Shown: positions 25,299 to 34,553, counted from the stretch's first letter. The stretch is 64,000 nt of DNA from Caldinitratiruptor microaerophilus (GCF_025999835.1 NZ_AP025628.1:620001-684000), one strand, 5' to 3'. Numbers and translations: made by a program. Notes: generated by a model from the letters alone, not told the origin.

Positions 25299-26294
25299 CT
25301 AGAGCCTCCGGAGGAAGTGCAGGACGTAATCGGCGAGCCTCCGCTCCATCTCGGCGGGCTGTTCCTCGCGGTTCAGGAGGGCGTGTAACGAGCTGGTGAC
25401 GTCCACCACGTTGACCTTTCCCTTCCGGGTCACCTGGCGGTTTGCCACCTCGGTGGGCACCCACGCGCTCCGGGCCGCCTCCTCCATGACCTTGATCACC
25501 GCCCCGAGTCGGCCCGGTTTCGGGGTGACCCGGATGAGAAAGCGCTCCGCCTTTGCCGGGCTCACGAAGACCGATGCGGCCAGGTCGGATGTCCCCTCAC
25601 GCAGGTAGAGCTCTACGATGTCGCCCGCCTCGATCCTGTGCCAGCCCAGCTTACGGGCGCCCTGGCGGGTGCTCTCCCACAGCTTGGCGAAGTTCCGCTT
25701 GTTACGCCTGATCTCTTCGCTTTGGGGCCCTCTTTTCGGCCCTGCGAATTCGCCGAGCCAGGGGAGCGGCGGTGTGAAGCCGAGCCGCTCGAAGCCCTCC
25801 TTGAGCCAGCCCAGGAAGCGGTCCTGATCGTCCAGCAGCGGATAGAAATCCCGCCACAGGAAGTGGTCCCGATTGGAGGGGCGGATGTACCTGGGGTCGG
25901 CCAGAACGGTGTCCGGGAGGGAGCGGAACGAGGAGCATACGTACGCCACTCCGTCCACCGGCAGCGCCAGGTAACGCTGCAACTGGTTCCGCTCGCCGGT
26001 CTCCCTTTCTACCGTTTCGGGGGCCTCGAGCTTGTGCTCCACCAGGATCACGTGGCCGTCATCAAGGGTGAGCCGTAGGTCGGGCTGGCTCGACGCACCC
26101 GGGTAGGATACCTGGGTCTCCACCCTGGCGATGATGGGTTCCGGCCAGCCTTGCCTCGACGCGTACTCACCCAGCAACAGGGCCGCATAGCGGGCCCGGA
26201 AGATCGGGGAGAGTTCCAGCGCGGCGGCAAAGAACTCGGTGAGGTGGTCTTCGCGGTTGCTGGTGAGGGAACGAGTGGACCAGAACAGATTCAT
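25299..26294 (-). CDS. PD-(D/E)XK nuclease superfamily protein
   Basis: A 331-aa protein with the start MNLFWSTRSLTSNREDHLTE. The nuclease core is in residues 60-110: ARVETQVSYPGASSQPDLRL gives the glutamate and aspartate, VILVEHKLEAPET the ExK element in its EHK form, and ERNQLQRYLALP a conserved glutamine. The C-terminal half (about 190-331) is unknown. Proteins of this layout are found scattered in defence islands and are often solitary. It is transcribed away from the rhomboid gene. DNA cleavage is inferred from the core motif only. Confidence 0.75.
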   Translation of the reverse strand: MNLFWSTRSLTSNREDHLTEFFAAALELSPIFRARYAALLLGEYASRQGWPEPIIARVETQVSYPGASSQPDLRLTLDDGHVILVEHKLEAPETVERETGERNQLQRYLALPVDGVAYVCSSFRSLPDTVLADPRYIRPSNRDHFLWRDFYPLLDDQDRFLGWLKEGFERLGFTPPLPWLGEFAGPKRGPQSEEIRRNKRNFAKLWESTRQGARKLGWHRIEAGDIVELYLREGTSDLAASVFVSPAKAERFLIRVTPKPGRLGAVIKVMEEAARSAWVPTEVANRQVTRKGKVNVVDVTSSLHALLNREEQPAEMERRLADYVLHFLRRL

Positions 26295-26791
26295 CTAAAT
26301 CGGGTCTGGGGTGGAAGGCCCCGACCTACCCGTGGTCGGGAAGGCCCCAGGCGCTCGTCTGTACGAGCGCTATACCCCCTCACCTCCTCTGCGTGGCGGC
26401 CTGGAGTGCAGACACGGGTTGTACGGAGGCCGCAGGGTGCTTCGCCGGCGTACCCCTTACCAGGGGTTCCGGATACGGGTTTGACTCAGGCCGCGGTCAT
26501 TTTCAACAAAGCAGGACAGTTTCCTGTCGGAACGCCGCTCGTACTGGAACCCCGAGGCGGAGGCACTGCAGGTGGCGCCGCCGAAGAGGGGGCCCGGGCA
26601 CTGCGCGCGTGTCCGGTGCGTCAGGCCCGGTCACGATCCGTCCCGCCTGCACCGCGGCCGCCGCCCCCCGGCGCCCCGGGCCGGGCAGAAGGGCTGCGGG
26701 CAGGCGTGATCAAATCCTTCTATCAATCACGAATGCGGACAGGACGGGCAGGCCCCGTCCGCCGCCCCGGCCATGGGCCGGCCCGGGAGGC
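26295..26791. other. 497-base intergenic region with three short hairpins
   Basis: No gene is supported. Stems seen: CCCGACC (26320-26326)/GGTCGGG (26334-26340), GCGCTCGT (26351-26358)/ACGAGCGC (26363-26370), and GACAG (26515-26519)/CTGTC (26524-26528). The first two lie close together upstream of the minus-strand nuclease gene and could form a structured leader. The last 170 bases resemble the rhomboid relic at 23570. Confidence 0.35.
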
Positions 26792-27517
26792 ATGGCGTTG
26801 CTACCGCTCTTCGACACGGTGCCCCACCGCTCGCCCCCGCTCACGACGTGGGGACTCATCCTGGCGAACGGCCTCGTGTTTCTCCTCGAAGCCGCCCTGC
26901 CTGCGGACCTGCGAGAGCTCCTGATCCACTGGCTCGGGCTGGTGCCGGCCCGGTACGCCGGCCTGGCGTCGCCGGGCGGGGGCGGCATCGCCCCGGACGG
27001 CGGGTGGCCGTTTCTCACGTCGCTGTTCCTCCACGGCGGCTGGGTGCACCTTCTGAGCAACATGTGGGCGCTCTACCTCTTCGGCGACAACGTGGAGGAC
27101 CGCATGGGGCACCTCCGCTTCCTCGCCTTCTACCTCCTGAGTGGGGTGGCGGCCGGCGTGACCCACGTCGTGACCAACTGGGGGTCCGCGGTGCCGGCCA
27201 TCGGCGCCTCCGGTGCCGTTGCGGGCGTGATGGGGGCCTACATGGCCCTCTTCCCCGGGGCCCGGATCATCACGCTGGTGCCCGTGTTCCTGCTGCCCTG
27301 GTTCGTGGAGGTGCCGGCAGCCGTCTACCTGGGGGGCTGGTTCGCCTCCCAGTTCGTCAGCGGCGCGTTCGCCCTGCTCGGCCCCGGCCAGTGGGGTGGG
27401 GTGGCCTGGTGGGCGCACGTCGGGGGCTTCCTGGCGGGGCTCCTCCTGTACCGCCTGTTCCTGAAGCCGCGGCGGTACTACCGCGCGTTCTTCCCGGACG
27501 AATACCGCCCGTGGTGA
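26792..27517 (+). CDS. Rhomboid-family intramembrane serine protease
   Basis: A 241-aa polytopic membrane protein with about six hydrophobic segments. Catalytic elements are in place: WVHLLSNMWALYLFGDNVED with the conserved loop and asparagine, AIGASGAVAGVMGAYMAL with the nucleophile serine (GxSG), and WWAHVGGFLAGLLLYRLF with the histidine. Rhomboids cut transmembrane helices of substrate proteins within the membrane. The ATG at 26792 has GGGAGG only one base upstream, which is unusually tight. No better in-frame start with homology is visible. The serine protease gene 26 bases downstream is probably co-transcribed, making a two-gene protein quality unit. Confidence 0.88.
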   Translation: MALLPLFDTVPHRSPPLTTWGLILANGLVFLLEAALPADLRELLIHWLGLVPARYAGLASPGGGGIAPDGGWPFLTSLFLHGGWVHLLSNMWALYLFGDNVEDRMGHLRFLAFYLLSGVAAGVTHVVTNWGSAVPAIGASGAVAGVMGAYMALFPGARIITLVPVFLLPWFVEVPAAVYLGGWFASQFVSGAFALLGPGQWGGVAWWAHVGGFLAGLLLYRLFLKPRRYYRAFFPDEYRPW

Positions 27518-27542
27518 GGGTGGGCGTGAGGAGGTTGGCGAC

Positions 27543-28364
27543 GTGCTCGGCGAAATCCTCTGGCTCTTCCTGTTGGCCTCCGCCCTGCAGCCGGTGCTCC
27601 GCCAGCGCCTGCTGGAGGCGGCGCGGCAGCGGCTGATCGCCCGGATCGAGGCCGAGCGGGGCTCGCGGGTGATCGTGCTGGTCCACCGGGAGGAGCGGAT
27701 GAGCCTGCTGGGCTTCCCGGTGTACCGCTACATCGACATCCAGGACTCGGAGGCGGTGATCCGGGCCATCCACATGACGGACCCGGACGTGCCCCTGGAC
27801 ATCATCCTGCACACGCCGGGCGGCCTCGTGCTGGCGGCGCTCCAGATCGCCCGGGCCATCCGGAAGCACCGGGCCCGGGTGACGGCCTTCGTGCCGCACC
27901 ACGCGATGTCCGGCGGCACCCTGATCGCCCTGGCCGCCGACGAGATCGTCATGGACGAGCACGCCGTCCTCGGCCCCGTGGACCCCCAGCTCGGGGAGTA
28001 CCCGGCCGCCTCGCTCGTGCGGGTCGTCGAGACCAAGCCGCCCGCCGAGCTCGACGACCGGACCCTGATCCTGGCCGACGTGGCGCAGAAGGCCATCGCC
28101 CAGGTGCGCCGCCACGTGGAGGAGTTGCTGCAGGGCCGGTACGAGCCGGAGGCCGCGCGGGAGATCGCCCGCATCCTCTCCGAGGGCACGTGGACGCACG
28201 ACCACCCCATCACCTTCGAGGAGGCGCAGGCGCTGGGCCTGCACGTGCGCAGCGGCGTGCCCCAGGAGATCTACCAGCTCATGGCCCTGTACCCGCAGCC
28301 GGTACGGCAGACCGTGTCCGTGGAGTACCTGCCGGTGCCCCGCCGCGGCCAGCGCACGCGGTGA
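27543..28364 (+). CDS. SDH-type (ClpP/SppA-like) serine protease with N-terminal membrane anchor
   Basis: The 273-aa product starts with a hydrophobic stretch (ILWLFLLASALQPVL) that may anchor it. The SDH_sah-type domain follows: YRYIDIQDSEAVIRAIHMT, LDIILHTPGGLVLAALQIAR with the oxyanion GG, and FVPHHAMSGGTLIALAADEI with the nucleophile serine. The lysine/aspartate region MDEHAVLGPVDPQLGEYPA comes next. This ClpP-crotonase-fold family contains archaeal and bacterial membrane-associated proteases. GTG start at 27543 after GAGGAGG. It follows the rhomboid gene closely, supporting joint function in membrane protein turnover. Confidence 0.85.
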   Translation: MLGEILWLFLLASALQPVLRQRLLEAARQRLIARIEAERGSRVIVLVHREERMSLLGFPVYRYIDIQDSEAVIRAIHMTDPDVPLDIILHTPGGLVLAALQIARAIRKHRARVTAFVPHHAMSGGTLIALAADEIVMDEHAVLGPVDPQLGEYPAASLVRVVETKPPAELDDRTLILADVAQKAIAQVRRHVEELLQGRYEPEAAREIARILSEGTWTHDHPITFEEAQALGLHVRSGVPQEIYQLMALYPQPVRQTVSVEYLPVPRRGQRTR

Positions 28365-28529
28365 GGCGGAAGGGGCCGGGCTGGGCCTGAGGTCTCCCTC
28401 GCCCCGTGGTCGCCGCGAACGACGGATTACGCCGTGGGACGGGCCCACGCGGGCCGGGCGGTGCATCCCCAGTTCGCCTCGTGTGATCCCTTCGTCCGGC
28501 CCACGGGTAGCGGCGTTCGAAACGCACCT

Positions 28530-28568
28530 GCGCCCAGGAGCGACAGCTCCCGGGCGCCTATTTTTCGG
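28530..28568 (+). terminator. Rho-independent terminator
   Basis: GCGCCC...GGAGC pairs with GCTCC...GGGCGC around GACA, followed by CTATTTTT. It lies 165 bases after the serine protease gene and probably ends the rhomboid-protease transcript. Confidence 0.7.
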
Positions 28569-28591
28569 CAGTGCCCGGTCAGCGGGTACCT

Positions 28592-28643
28592 GCACAACTT
28601 CTGTGCCGATCGGCGCGGGGGCATGTGGCACAAGAATTGTGCC
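28592..28643. promoter_or_regulatory. Two operator-like palindromes
   Basis: GCACAACTTCTGTGC (28592-28606) and GGCACAAGAATTGTGCC (28627-28643) are two related palindromes with 20 bases between them. The same 15-base core recurs, again as a pair 19-20 bases apart, upstream of the LacI-family gene at 62474-62522. The pairs may be binding sites for one regulator. Confidence 0.5.
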
Positions 28644-29319
28644 AGCGAGGCCACCAGGGCGCTTTTGACCGTTGGCAGCCTCCGTCGGATGCCGGCCAAG
28701 TAGACAGAATAACGGGTTGTATGTGACATAACATCGTCATTCCGTAAAGTCAGAGGCGGGCGAAGGGCGAACAGGGACAAAGCTTGACCTATGTACCCGG
28801 GGAGGTACATCGGTCGATTTGTGTGCCGGTGGCCTGAGGGTCGCCGGGCGACAGGGCCGGCTCCGGACCGGCGGCCCGCTGGGCGATCTGGCGGCACTCT
28901 TCCGGGCTGAGCACCCACAGGGCCTGATCAGCTGACCCCCGCGGTTCCACACGACTGAGCCAGACGGGGGGCGCTTCGACGCAGGCTCGGAGCCGTATGC
29001 GCCGCAGACCCGCCAGTCGCCAGTCTCCGGGGTGAGGCAACATGCCGGCGCGGACTGCCCGTCTTCGTGATCTGCCAGCCAGCCCCCCGAAGTTTGCTCG
29101 GGTTCGGGGCGACTCCGGGTTGGCCGTTCTTCCCCGAGCGCGACTGCTGAGAAGACCCGGGCACGAGCGCGCGACCGCCTCGGTCTCTCGCCGCCCGAGC
29201 CGTAGCAGGCGCCAGGAGATCTGCCAGGCGCCCCCGGCAGGAACGCTGGCGGGCCGGGGCGAACATAACAGGACAATTCGGACGGCCGCGGCTCGGCGGC
29301 GCAGGGGGGAGACCCGGCG

Positions 29320-30072
29320 GTGCGGGTGCGGGGCGGTCGGAACGTGTACGGGGTCCCGATCGGCATCCTCATGCTCGACACCCGGTTCCCCCGCGTCCCC
29401 GGCGACATCGGGAACGCGGAGACGTTCCCCTTCCCCGTCCTCTACCGGCGTGTGCCGGGCGCGTGGGTCCCCCGGGTCGTGCAGGAGGGGGACCCGGCGC
29501 TTCTGCAGCCCTTCATCGAGGCCGCCCGGGAGCTCGAGCGGGACGGGGTGGCGGCGATCACCACGGGCTGCGGCTTCCTGGCGAAGTTCCAGCGGCAGAT
29601 CGCGGCGGCCCTCCGCGTGCCCTTCTTCTCCTCCAGCCTCATGCAGATCCCGCTGGTGGCAGCCATGCTGCCCCCCGACCGGAAGATCGGCGTGCTGACG
29701 ATCGACGCTCGGTCCCTGACCCGGGAGCACCTCGAGGGAGCCGGGGTGTCGCCGGCGATCCCCCTGGTGATCCGGGGCCTGGAGACGGAAGAGGAGTTCT
29801 CCCGGGTGATCCTGGGGGACGAGCCCGTCCTGGACGTGGAGAAGGCCCGGGCGGAGCACGTCCGGGTGGCCCGGCGGATGGTGGAGGAGGAGCCGGCGAT
29901 CGGCGCCATCGTGCTGGAGTGCACGAACATGCCGCCGTACGCCCGCGACATCCAGGCGGCGACGGGGCTGCCGGTGTTCGACATCCAGACGCTGATCCGC
30001 TTCGTCCACGCGGCGGTGGCGCAGGCGGGGTACCCTCCGCCACCGGCCGGGATGCGGATGCCGGAGGCGTAG
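29320..30072 (+). CDS. Asp/Glu/hydantoin racemase-family protein
   Basis: A 250-aa protein with GTG start after a GGGGGGAGA box. The two cysteines of the cofactor-independent racemase/maleate isomerase family are present: VAAITTGCGFLAKFQRQIA (about residue 88) and IGAIVLECTNMPPYARDIQA (about 206). The N-terminal segment VPIGILMLDTRFPRVPGDIG resembles the aspartate-racemase-type members that start with a short strand and a PGD turn. The reaction could be racemisation of an amino acid or isomerisation of a dicarboxylate. The neighbouring FAD amino-acid oxidase and TRAP transporter favour an amino or carboxylic acid substrate. First gene of a four-gene plus-strand operon. Confidence 0.8.
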   Translation: MRVRGGRNVYGVPIGILMLDTRFPRVPGDIGNAETFPFPVLYRRVPGAWVPRVVQEGDPALLQPFIEAARELERDGVAAITTGCGFLAKFQRQIAAALRVPFFSSSLMQIPLVAAMLPPDRKIGVLTIDARSLTREHLEGAGVSPAIPLVIRGLETEEEFSRVILGDEPVLDVEKARAEHVRVARRMVEEEPAIGAIVLECTNMPPYARDIQAATGLPVFDIQTLIRFVHAAVAQAGYPPPPAGMRMPEA

Positions 30073-30133
30073 GGGCGGGGCAGGCCGGGCGGCGGGCCTT
30101 CCGGGGTGCAGAGTGTACAGGCAGGTGGAGCGA

Positions 30134-31291
30134 GTGGACCGGGCAGACGTGGTCATCGTGGGCGGCGGCATCATCGGCATGAGCATCGCCTACCACCTGC
30201 TGAAGCGGGCGCCCCGGACCCGGGTCGTGGTGCTGGAAAAGGAGGAATCGCCCGGGCTCGGGGCGACGAGCAAGGCGACCGGCGGGATCCGGCACCAGTT
30301 CTCGACGGCCGTCAACGTGAAGTTGACGCTCTTGTCGCTGCCGGAGTACGAGAACTTCGAGCAGGAGTTCGGCGTCGACATCGGACTGGTGAAGAACGGT
30401 TATCTCTTCGTGACGGCGCAGGAGTCGGTGCTCGGCGGCCTGAAGGAGGCGGCGGCGCTCCAGCGGAGCCTCGGGGTGCCGGCGGAGGTGCTCGCCCCGG
30501 CCGACCTGGCCCGGCTCCTCCCCGCCATGCGGCACGACGACCTCGTCGGCGGGACGGTCTGCTGGCAGGACGGGACGGCCGACCCGCACAGCGCCCTGCA
30601 GGGTTACTGGCGGCGGGTGCGGGACCTGGGCGGCGAGGTCCGGACGGGGTGGGAGGTGACCGGCTTCCGCCGGGAGGGGGCGGCGATCACGACCGTCGAG
30701 ACCACGGCCGGGCCCGTCGCCGCCGGCGTGGTCGTGAACGCGGCGGGGCCCTATGCCGGGGTGGTCGGCCGGATGGCGGGGGTGGAGGTGCCCGTGGAGC
30801 CGTACCGGCGCTCCGTCTTCGTCGCCCGGCCGCTGCCGGCGCTGGACCGGACCATGCCGCTGGTGGTCGACATGGACACCGGCTGGTACATCCACCGCCA
30901 GCACGGCTCCGGCCACCTCCTCCTGGGCGGCACCGACAAGGTGACGCACCCCGGCTTCTCCACCGAGGTGGACTGGGCCGACCTCCAGCGTGTCCTGGAG
31001 GCCGGCTTGCGGCGCTTCCCGGTGCTGGCGGAGGCCGAGATCCAGCGGGCCTACGCCGGGCTGCGCGAGATCACCCCCGACTTCCACTGCATCCTGGGGC
31101 CGGCGCCGGAGGTGCCGAACTTCTACCTGGCGTGCGGGTTCAGCGGGCACGGCTTCATGCACGCGCCCGCGGCGGGCCGGCTCACGGCCGAGCTCATCCT
31201 GGACGGGGCGGCGCGCTCGCTCGACGTCACCCCGCTCGGCCTGGAGCGGTTCCACGGGGGCGAGGTCCACGCCGAGGCGGCCACGTTCTAG
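30134..31291 (+). CDS. FAD-dependent amino-acid oxidase/dehydrogenase (DAO family)
   Basis: A 385-aa DAO-fold flavoenzyme. The N-terminal dinucleotide-binding motif is ADVVIVGGGIIGMSIAYHLL. It is followed by VVVLEKEESPGLGATSKATG, whose serine/threonine-rich turn contacts FAD. The C-terminal FAD motif is GLREITPDFHCILGPAPE and FYLACGFSGHGFMHAPAAG. GTG at 30134 is preferred because GGTGGAG lies just before it; a GTG at 30113 adds seven residues. Family members oxidise glycine, sarcosine, proline or D-amino acids. Substrate is not readable here. It is flanked by an amino acid racemase-type gene and a TRAP permease. Confidence 0.85.
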   Translation: MDRADVVIVGGGIIGMSIAYHLLKRAPRTRVVVLEKEESPGLGATSKATGGIRHQFSTAVNVKLTLLSLPEYENFEQEFGVDIGLVKNGYLFVTAQESVLGGLKEAAALQRSLGVPAEVLAPADLARLLPAMRHDDLVGGTVCWQDGTADPHSALQGYWRRVRDLGGEVRTGWEVTGFRREGAAITTVETTAGPVAAGVVVNAAGPYAGVVGRMAGVEVPVEPYRRSVFVARPLPALDRTMPLVVDMDTGWYIHRQHGSGHLLLGGTDKVTHPGFSTEVDWADLQRVLEAGLRRFPVLAEAEIQRAYAGLREITPDFHCILGPAPEVPNFYLACGFSGHGFMHAPAAGRLTAELILDGAARSLDVTPLGLERFHGGEVHAEAATF

Positions 31292-31323
31292 CACCGGCGG
31301 CAGCGGGAAGGGAGGGAGAGGCG

Positions 31324-33276
31324 GTGCGGGAGCTCGGCGGATGGCTCGGACAGCTGGTGAAGGCCTACGGCATGCTGGCATCGCTCCTGGCGATCTACAC
31401 CACGTGGTTCGGCGCCCTGGAGCCCCGGCTGCTCCGGCCGCTGCACGTGCTGCTCCTGCTCCCGCTCGTCTTCTTCCTCTATCCGGCGACCCGCCGGTCG
31501 CCCCGGGACCGGCCCACGTGGGCCGACTGGGCCTGGGTGGCGGCCGTGCTGGCCGCGGCGGGCTACCTCGTGCTGAACCACCGGGAGCTGAACCTGCGCT
31601 ACGACGGGGTGAGCCCGGTCACCCCGGCGGAGATCGTCCTGGGCACGGTCATGATCGGGGCCGCGCTGGAGGCCGCCCGGCGGGCGGTGTCGCCGTGGCT
31701 GCCGGTGACGACGCTCGTGGCCATCGCCTACCTCTTCGTGGCCCCGTACCTGCCGGGGGTGCTGCACTACAAGCCGATCCCGTACGCCCGCGTGGTCGAG
31801 ATGATGTTCCTGCGCGGGAGCGAGGGGATCTTCGGCTTCCTGATGGGCATCAGCGCCACGATCCTGGCGATCTTCATCCTGTTCGCCGTCTTCCTGCTCG
31901 AGTCCGGCGTCGGCCAGTACCTCATGGAGCTCGCCACCAGCCTGGCCGGCCGGTTCCGGGGCGGGCCGGCGAAGGTGGCCGTGCTGTCGTCGGCGCTCTA
32001 CGGCATGGTGAGCGGGTCGAGCTCCGCCGACGTCTACGCCACCGGCTCGTTCACGATCCCGCTCATGAAGCGCACCGGGTACTCGGCCCGGATGGCGGCG
32101 GCGATCGAGGCGGTGGCGTCGGCCGGCGGGCCGCTCATGCCGCCCGTGATGGGCGCCGGCGCCTTCATCATGGCCGAGATGACCGGCATCCCCTACTCGA
32201 AGATCGTCGTGGCGGCGCTCCTGCCGGCCCTCCTGTACTACGTCGGGGTCATGGCGGTGGTCCACCTGGAGGCGGTGCGCCTGGGCCTGCAGCCGGTGCC
32301 GGCGGACGAGCTCCCGAGTGCCGCCGGCCTCCTGCGCCGGTCGTACCGGCTGCTGCCCTTCGCCGCCGTGCTCTACTTCCTGCTCGCGGGCTACTCCCCG
32401 GCCAAGGCGGCGCTCTACGGGCTCCTCCTGAGCGTCCTGGTCAGCCTGCCGGACCCGACGACCCGCCTGGGCCCCCGCCGCCTGGCCGGCACCCTGTTCC
32501 GGGGTGCCGTCTCGATGGCCGGCATCGCCACGGCGCTGGCGTGCTCGGGGATGATCGTCGCTGCCCTGACCCAGACCGGGCTGGCTCTCGCCTTCTCGAG
32601 CCTCATCATGGGGGTCTCCCGCGGGAACGTGGTGCTGGCGCTCCTCATGGTCTTCCTGCTCGTCTCGGTCCTGGGCACGGGGATCCCGACGACGGCGGCC
32701 TACGTGATCGCCGTGACGGTCGCGGCCGGGACGCTGACGAATCTCGGCGTGCCGCTCCTGGCAGCGCACCTCTTCGTGTTCTACTACGCGGTCCTGGCCG
32801 ACGTCACCCCGCCCGACGCCGTGACCGCCTTCGCGGCGGCCCAGATCGCCGGTGCCGACCCCATCCGGACCGGCCTCACGGCGCCCGTCATCGCCGCGGC
32901 CGGATTCCTCGTGCCCTTCGTCTTCGCGCTCGAGCCGGCGCTCATCCTGCAGGGACCGTGGCCGGCGACCCTGTGGGTCACGGCCAGCGCCGTGGCGGGT
33001 ATCGTCGGGCTGGCGCTCGCCGTCGTCGGTCACCTCCGCGGCCGGCTGAGCCTGCCCTGGCGGGTCCTGTTCGCCCTCGTGGCCGTGGTGGCCATCAGCC
33101 CGCGGTTCGTCCCCTCCCTGATCGGGATGCTGGGGCTCGGCGCGCTGATCGGGCTGCGGACGTGGCTCGTCCGGGGGGACGGCGCCTGGGTCGATCCCCG
33201 CCACCCGGTGGGGGCCGCCATCGACGCCGGTCGCACGGAGGCCGCGGCTCTGGAGTCCGCACGGGAGGTGGAGTGA
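31324..33276 (+). CDS. TRAP transporter fused permease (DctQ-DctM type)
   Basis: A 650-aa integral membrane protein beginning at GTG 31324 after GGGAGGGAGAG. The first 200 residues form the small-subunit-like part and the rest the large DctM-like part. Characteristic stretches are YGMVSGSSSADVYATGSFTI and EAVASAGGPLMPPVMGAGAF in the first half of the M domain, and SVLGTGIPTTAAYVIAV with FVFYYAVLADVTPPDAV in the second. Such fused permeases pair with TAXI-type binding proteins, and one follows directly. They use a sodium or proton gradient to import organic acids or amino acids. Confidence 0.92.
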   Translation: MRELGGWLGQLVKAYGMLASLLAIYTTWFGALEPRLLRPLHVLLLLPLVFFLYPATRRSPRDRPTWADWAWVAAVLAAAGYLVLNHRELNLRYDGVSPVTPAEIVLGTVMIGAALEAARRAVSPWLPVTTLVAIAYLFVAPYLPGVLHYKPIPYARVVEMMFLRGSEGIFGFLMGISATILAIFILFAVFLLESGVGQYLMELATSLAGRFRGGPAKVAVLSSALYGMVSGSSSADVYATGSFTIPLMKRTGYSARMAAAIEAVASAGGPLMPPVMGAGAFIMAEMTGIPYSKIVVAALLPALLYYVGVMAVVHLEAVRLGLQPVPADELPSAAGLLRRSYRLLPFAAVLYFLLAGYSPAKAALYGLLLSVLVSLPDPTTRLGPRRLAGTLFRGAVSMAGIATALACSGMIVAALTQTGLALAFSSLIMGVSRGNVVLALLMVFLLVSVLGTGIPTTAAYVIAVTVAAGTLTNLGVPLLAAHLFVFYYAVLADVTPPDAVTAFAAAQIAGADPIRTGLTAPVIAAAGFLVPFVFALEPALILQGPWPATLWVTASAVAGIVGLALAVVGHLRGRLSLPWRVLFALVAVVAISPRFVPSLIGMLGLGALIGLRTWLVRGDGAWVDPRHPVGAAIDAGRTEAAALESAREVE

Positions 33277-33347
33277 GGGGTCTTCGGAACGAGTGCGGGA
33301 CGCCGTAGCGACGCAGGGCTCGGAACTTGCACGGGAGGGACAAGGCG

Positions 33348-34427
33348 ATGCAGAGGCGCAGTGGGTGGAGGGTCGCACTTTTCACCGTATTGGTCGGTGC
33401 GCTTCTGGCCGGCTGTGCGGGGCAACCGCAGGGCGGCGGCCAGGGCCAGGGCAGCGCCCCTCCGGCGCAGCAGCAGCCGGCGGCGCAGTCCTCCGGCGGG
33501 GGCGCGCAACGCCAGCCGGTGACGCTGACGTGGGCGGCCGGGTCGGTCGGCGGCGGCTGGTACACGCAGGCGGGTGGCCTTGCCGACGTCATCCACCAGA
33601 AGGTGCCCTGGATCAACATCAAGGTCGTGCCGGGCGGCGGCGTGCAGAACGTCCTGGCCGTCGACGCCGGTCAGGAGGCGGAGCTCGCCTGGGGCCTGCC
33701 GCCCCTGGTCGACGCCGCGATGAAGGGCCAGGACCCCTACAAGGCCCCGGTGAAGAACGTGCGGGCGATCCTCGCCGGCATGGGCATCAACCACTTCCAC
33801 ATGATCGCCGGGGCGGATACGGACATCCGCAGCTTCGAGGACATCTTCGGCGGCAAGAAGCCGCTCAAGATCGCCCTTCCGACCGTGGGCTCGTCGGACG
33901 AGTGGGTGTTCCGGCGGATCATGGCGTTCTACAACACGAGCTACGAGGATCTCCAGAAGAAGGGGTACAAGTTCTTCAACGTCTCCTACCAGGAGCAGTC
34001 GAACGCCTACCGGGACCGCAACGCCGACGTCTGGTTCACCCAGCTCGCCCTGCCGGCCGCGGCCGTGCAGGAGGGCACGCAGGGCCGCAAGGGACGGCTC
34101 ATCCCTTTCCCGCCGGAACTGGTCCAGCACCTCCAGGGGATGGCCCTGCTGTCCCAGAAGATCCCGGCCGGGACGTACAAGAACGTGGAGAACACGGAGG
34201 ACGTCCCCGTCGTGGCCATGGGGAACGTGATCCTGGTGAACGCCAACGTGCCGGATGACGTGGTCTACGCCATCACGAAGGCGCTCAACGAGGACGGCCT
34301 GAAAGAGGCGAAGGCCGTTCAGCCCCAGTTCGCCTCCTACGACCCCTCCGTCGGACCCAAGGGGACCGGCGCGCCGCTCCACCCCGGCGCGGAGAGGTGG
34401 TACAAGGAGAAGGGGCTGTTGAAGTAA
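33348..34427 (+). CDS. TAXI-family TRAP transporter solute-binding lipoprotein
   Basis: The ATG at 33348 follows GGGAGG by eight bases. The 359-aa precursor has a lipoprotein signal peptide ending in the lipobox LLAGC near residue 22. A glutamine/glycine-rich linker follows. The mature part shows TLTWAAGSVGGGWYTQAGGL, typical of TAXI proteins, and later FGGKKPLKIALPTVGSSDEW. It captures substrate outside the cell for the permease encoded 71 bases upstream. An inverted-repeat hairpin follows the gene, so the operon probably ends here. Confidence 0.9.
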   Translation: MQRRSGWRVALFTVLVGALLAGCAGQPQGGGQGQGSAPPAQQQPAAQSSGGGAQRQPVTLTWAAGSVGGGWYTQAGGLADVIHQKVPWINIKVVPGGGVQNVLAVDAGQEAELAWGLPPLVDAAMKGQDPYKAPVKNVRAILAGMGINHFHMIAGADTDIRSFEDIFGGKKPLKIALPTVGSSDEWVFRRIMAFYNTSYEDLQKKGYKFFNVSYQEQSNAYRDRNADVWFTQLALPAAAVQEGTQGRKGRLIPFPPELVQHLQGMALLSQKIPAGTYKNVENTEDVPVVAMGNVILVNANVPDDVVYAITKALNEDGLKEAKAVQPQFASYDPSVGPKGTGAPLHPGAERWYKEKGLLK

Positions 34428-34498
34428 CAGGGCGCGTCACCGGCCCGGCGGGTGCATCTCGGCTGGGGGTCGACGGTCGCCCATGGCCGGCTAGCGAC

Positions 34499-34553
34499 AA
34501 GCCGGCGAGTGTGCAGTGGGTGCACGGACGCCCGCGGAGGCACTCGCCGGCTT
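34499..34553. terminator. Long hairpin after the TRAP operon
   Basis: AAGCCGGCGAGTG (34499-34511) and CACTCGCCGGCTT (34541-34553) are a perfect 13-bp inverted repeat with a 29-base loop, followed by TCACC. The stem ends in A/T runs, so it can terminate in either direction, though the T run is short. Confidence 0.6.

Larger units (their letters stand above)
28365..29319. other. 955-base intergenic region: terminator, palindromes, possible relic
   Basis: Contains the terminator at 28530, a pair of palindromes at 28592-28643 and a GACATAACA block (28725-28733), listed separately. On the minus strand at about 28850-29060 one frame reads WLSRVEPRGSADQALWVLS then PEECRQIAQRAAG, which looks faintly coding but matches nothing I recognise. 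It is probably decayed sequence. Confidence 0.4.

Noticed and set aside
26320-26528. Three small hairpins as a riboswitch
   Set aside because: They do not match a riboswitch core I can recognise and lie far from either start; kept only as a note on the intergenic region.
28789-29060. Minus-strand frame with a segment PEECRQIAQRA, similar to a short stretch in the RuBisCO-like protein
   Set aside because: The shared string is short and the surrounding sequence does not follow the RuBisCO fold, so homology is not supported.
30106-31323. Upstream part of the long plus-strand frame that contains the TRAP permease
   Set aside because: The part before 31324 is out of frame with the FAD oxidase gene and gives low-complexity Gly/Arg sequence; the permease starts at GTG 31324.
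31288-33378. 696-aa minus-strand open frame opposite the TRAP permease
   Set aside because: High-GC antisense shadow rich in Gln, Arg, His and Gly; the plus strand encodes a clear transporter.
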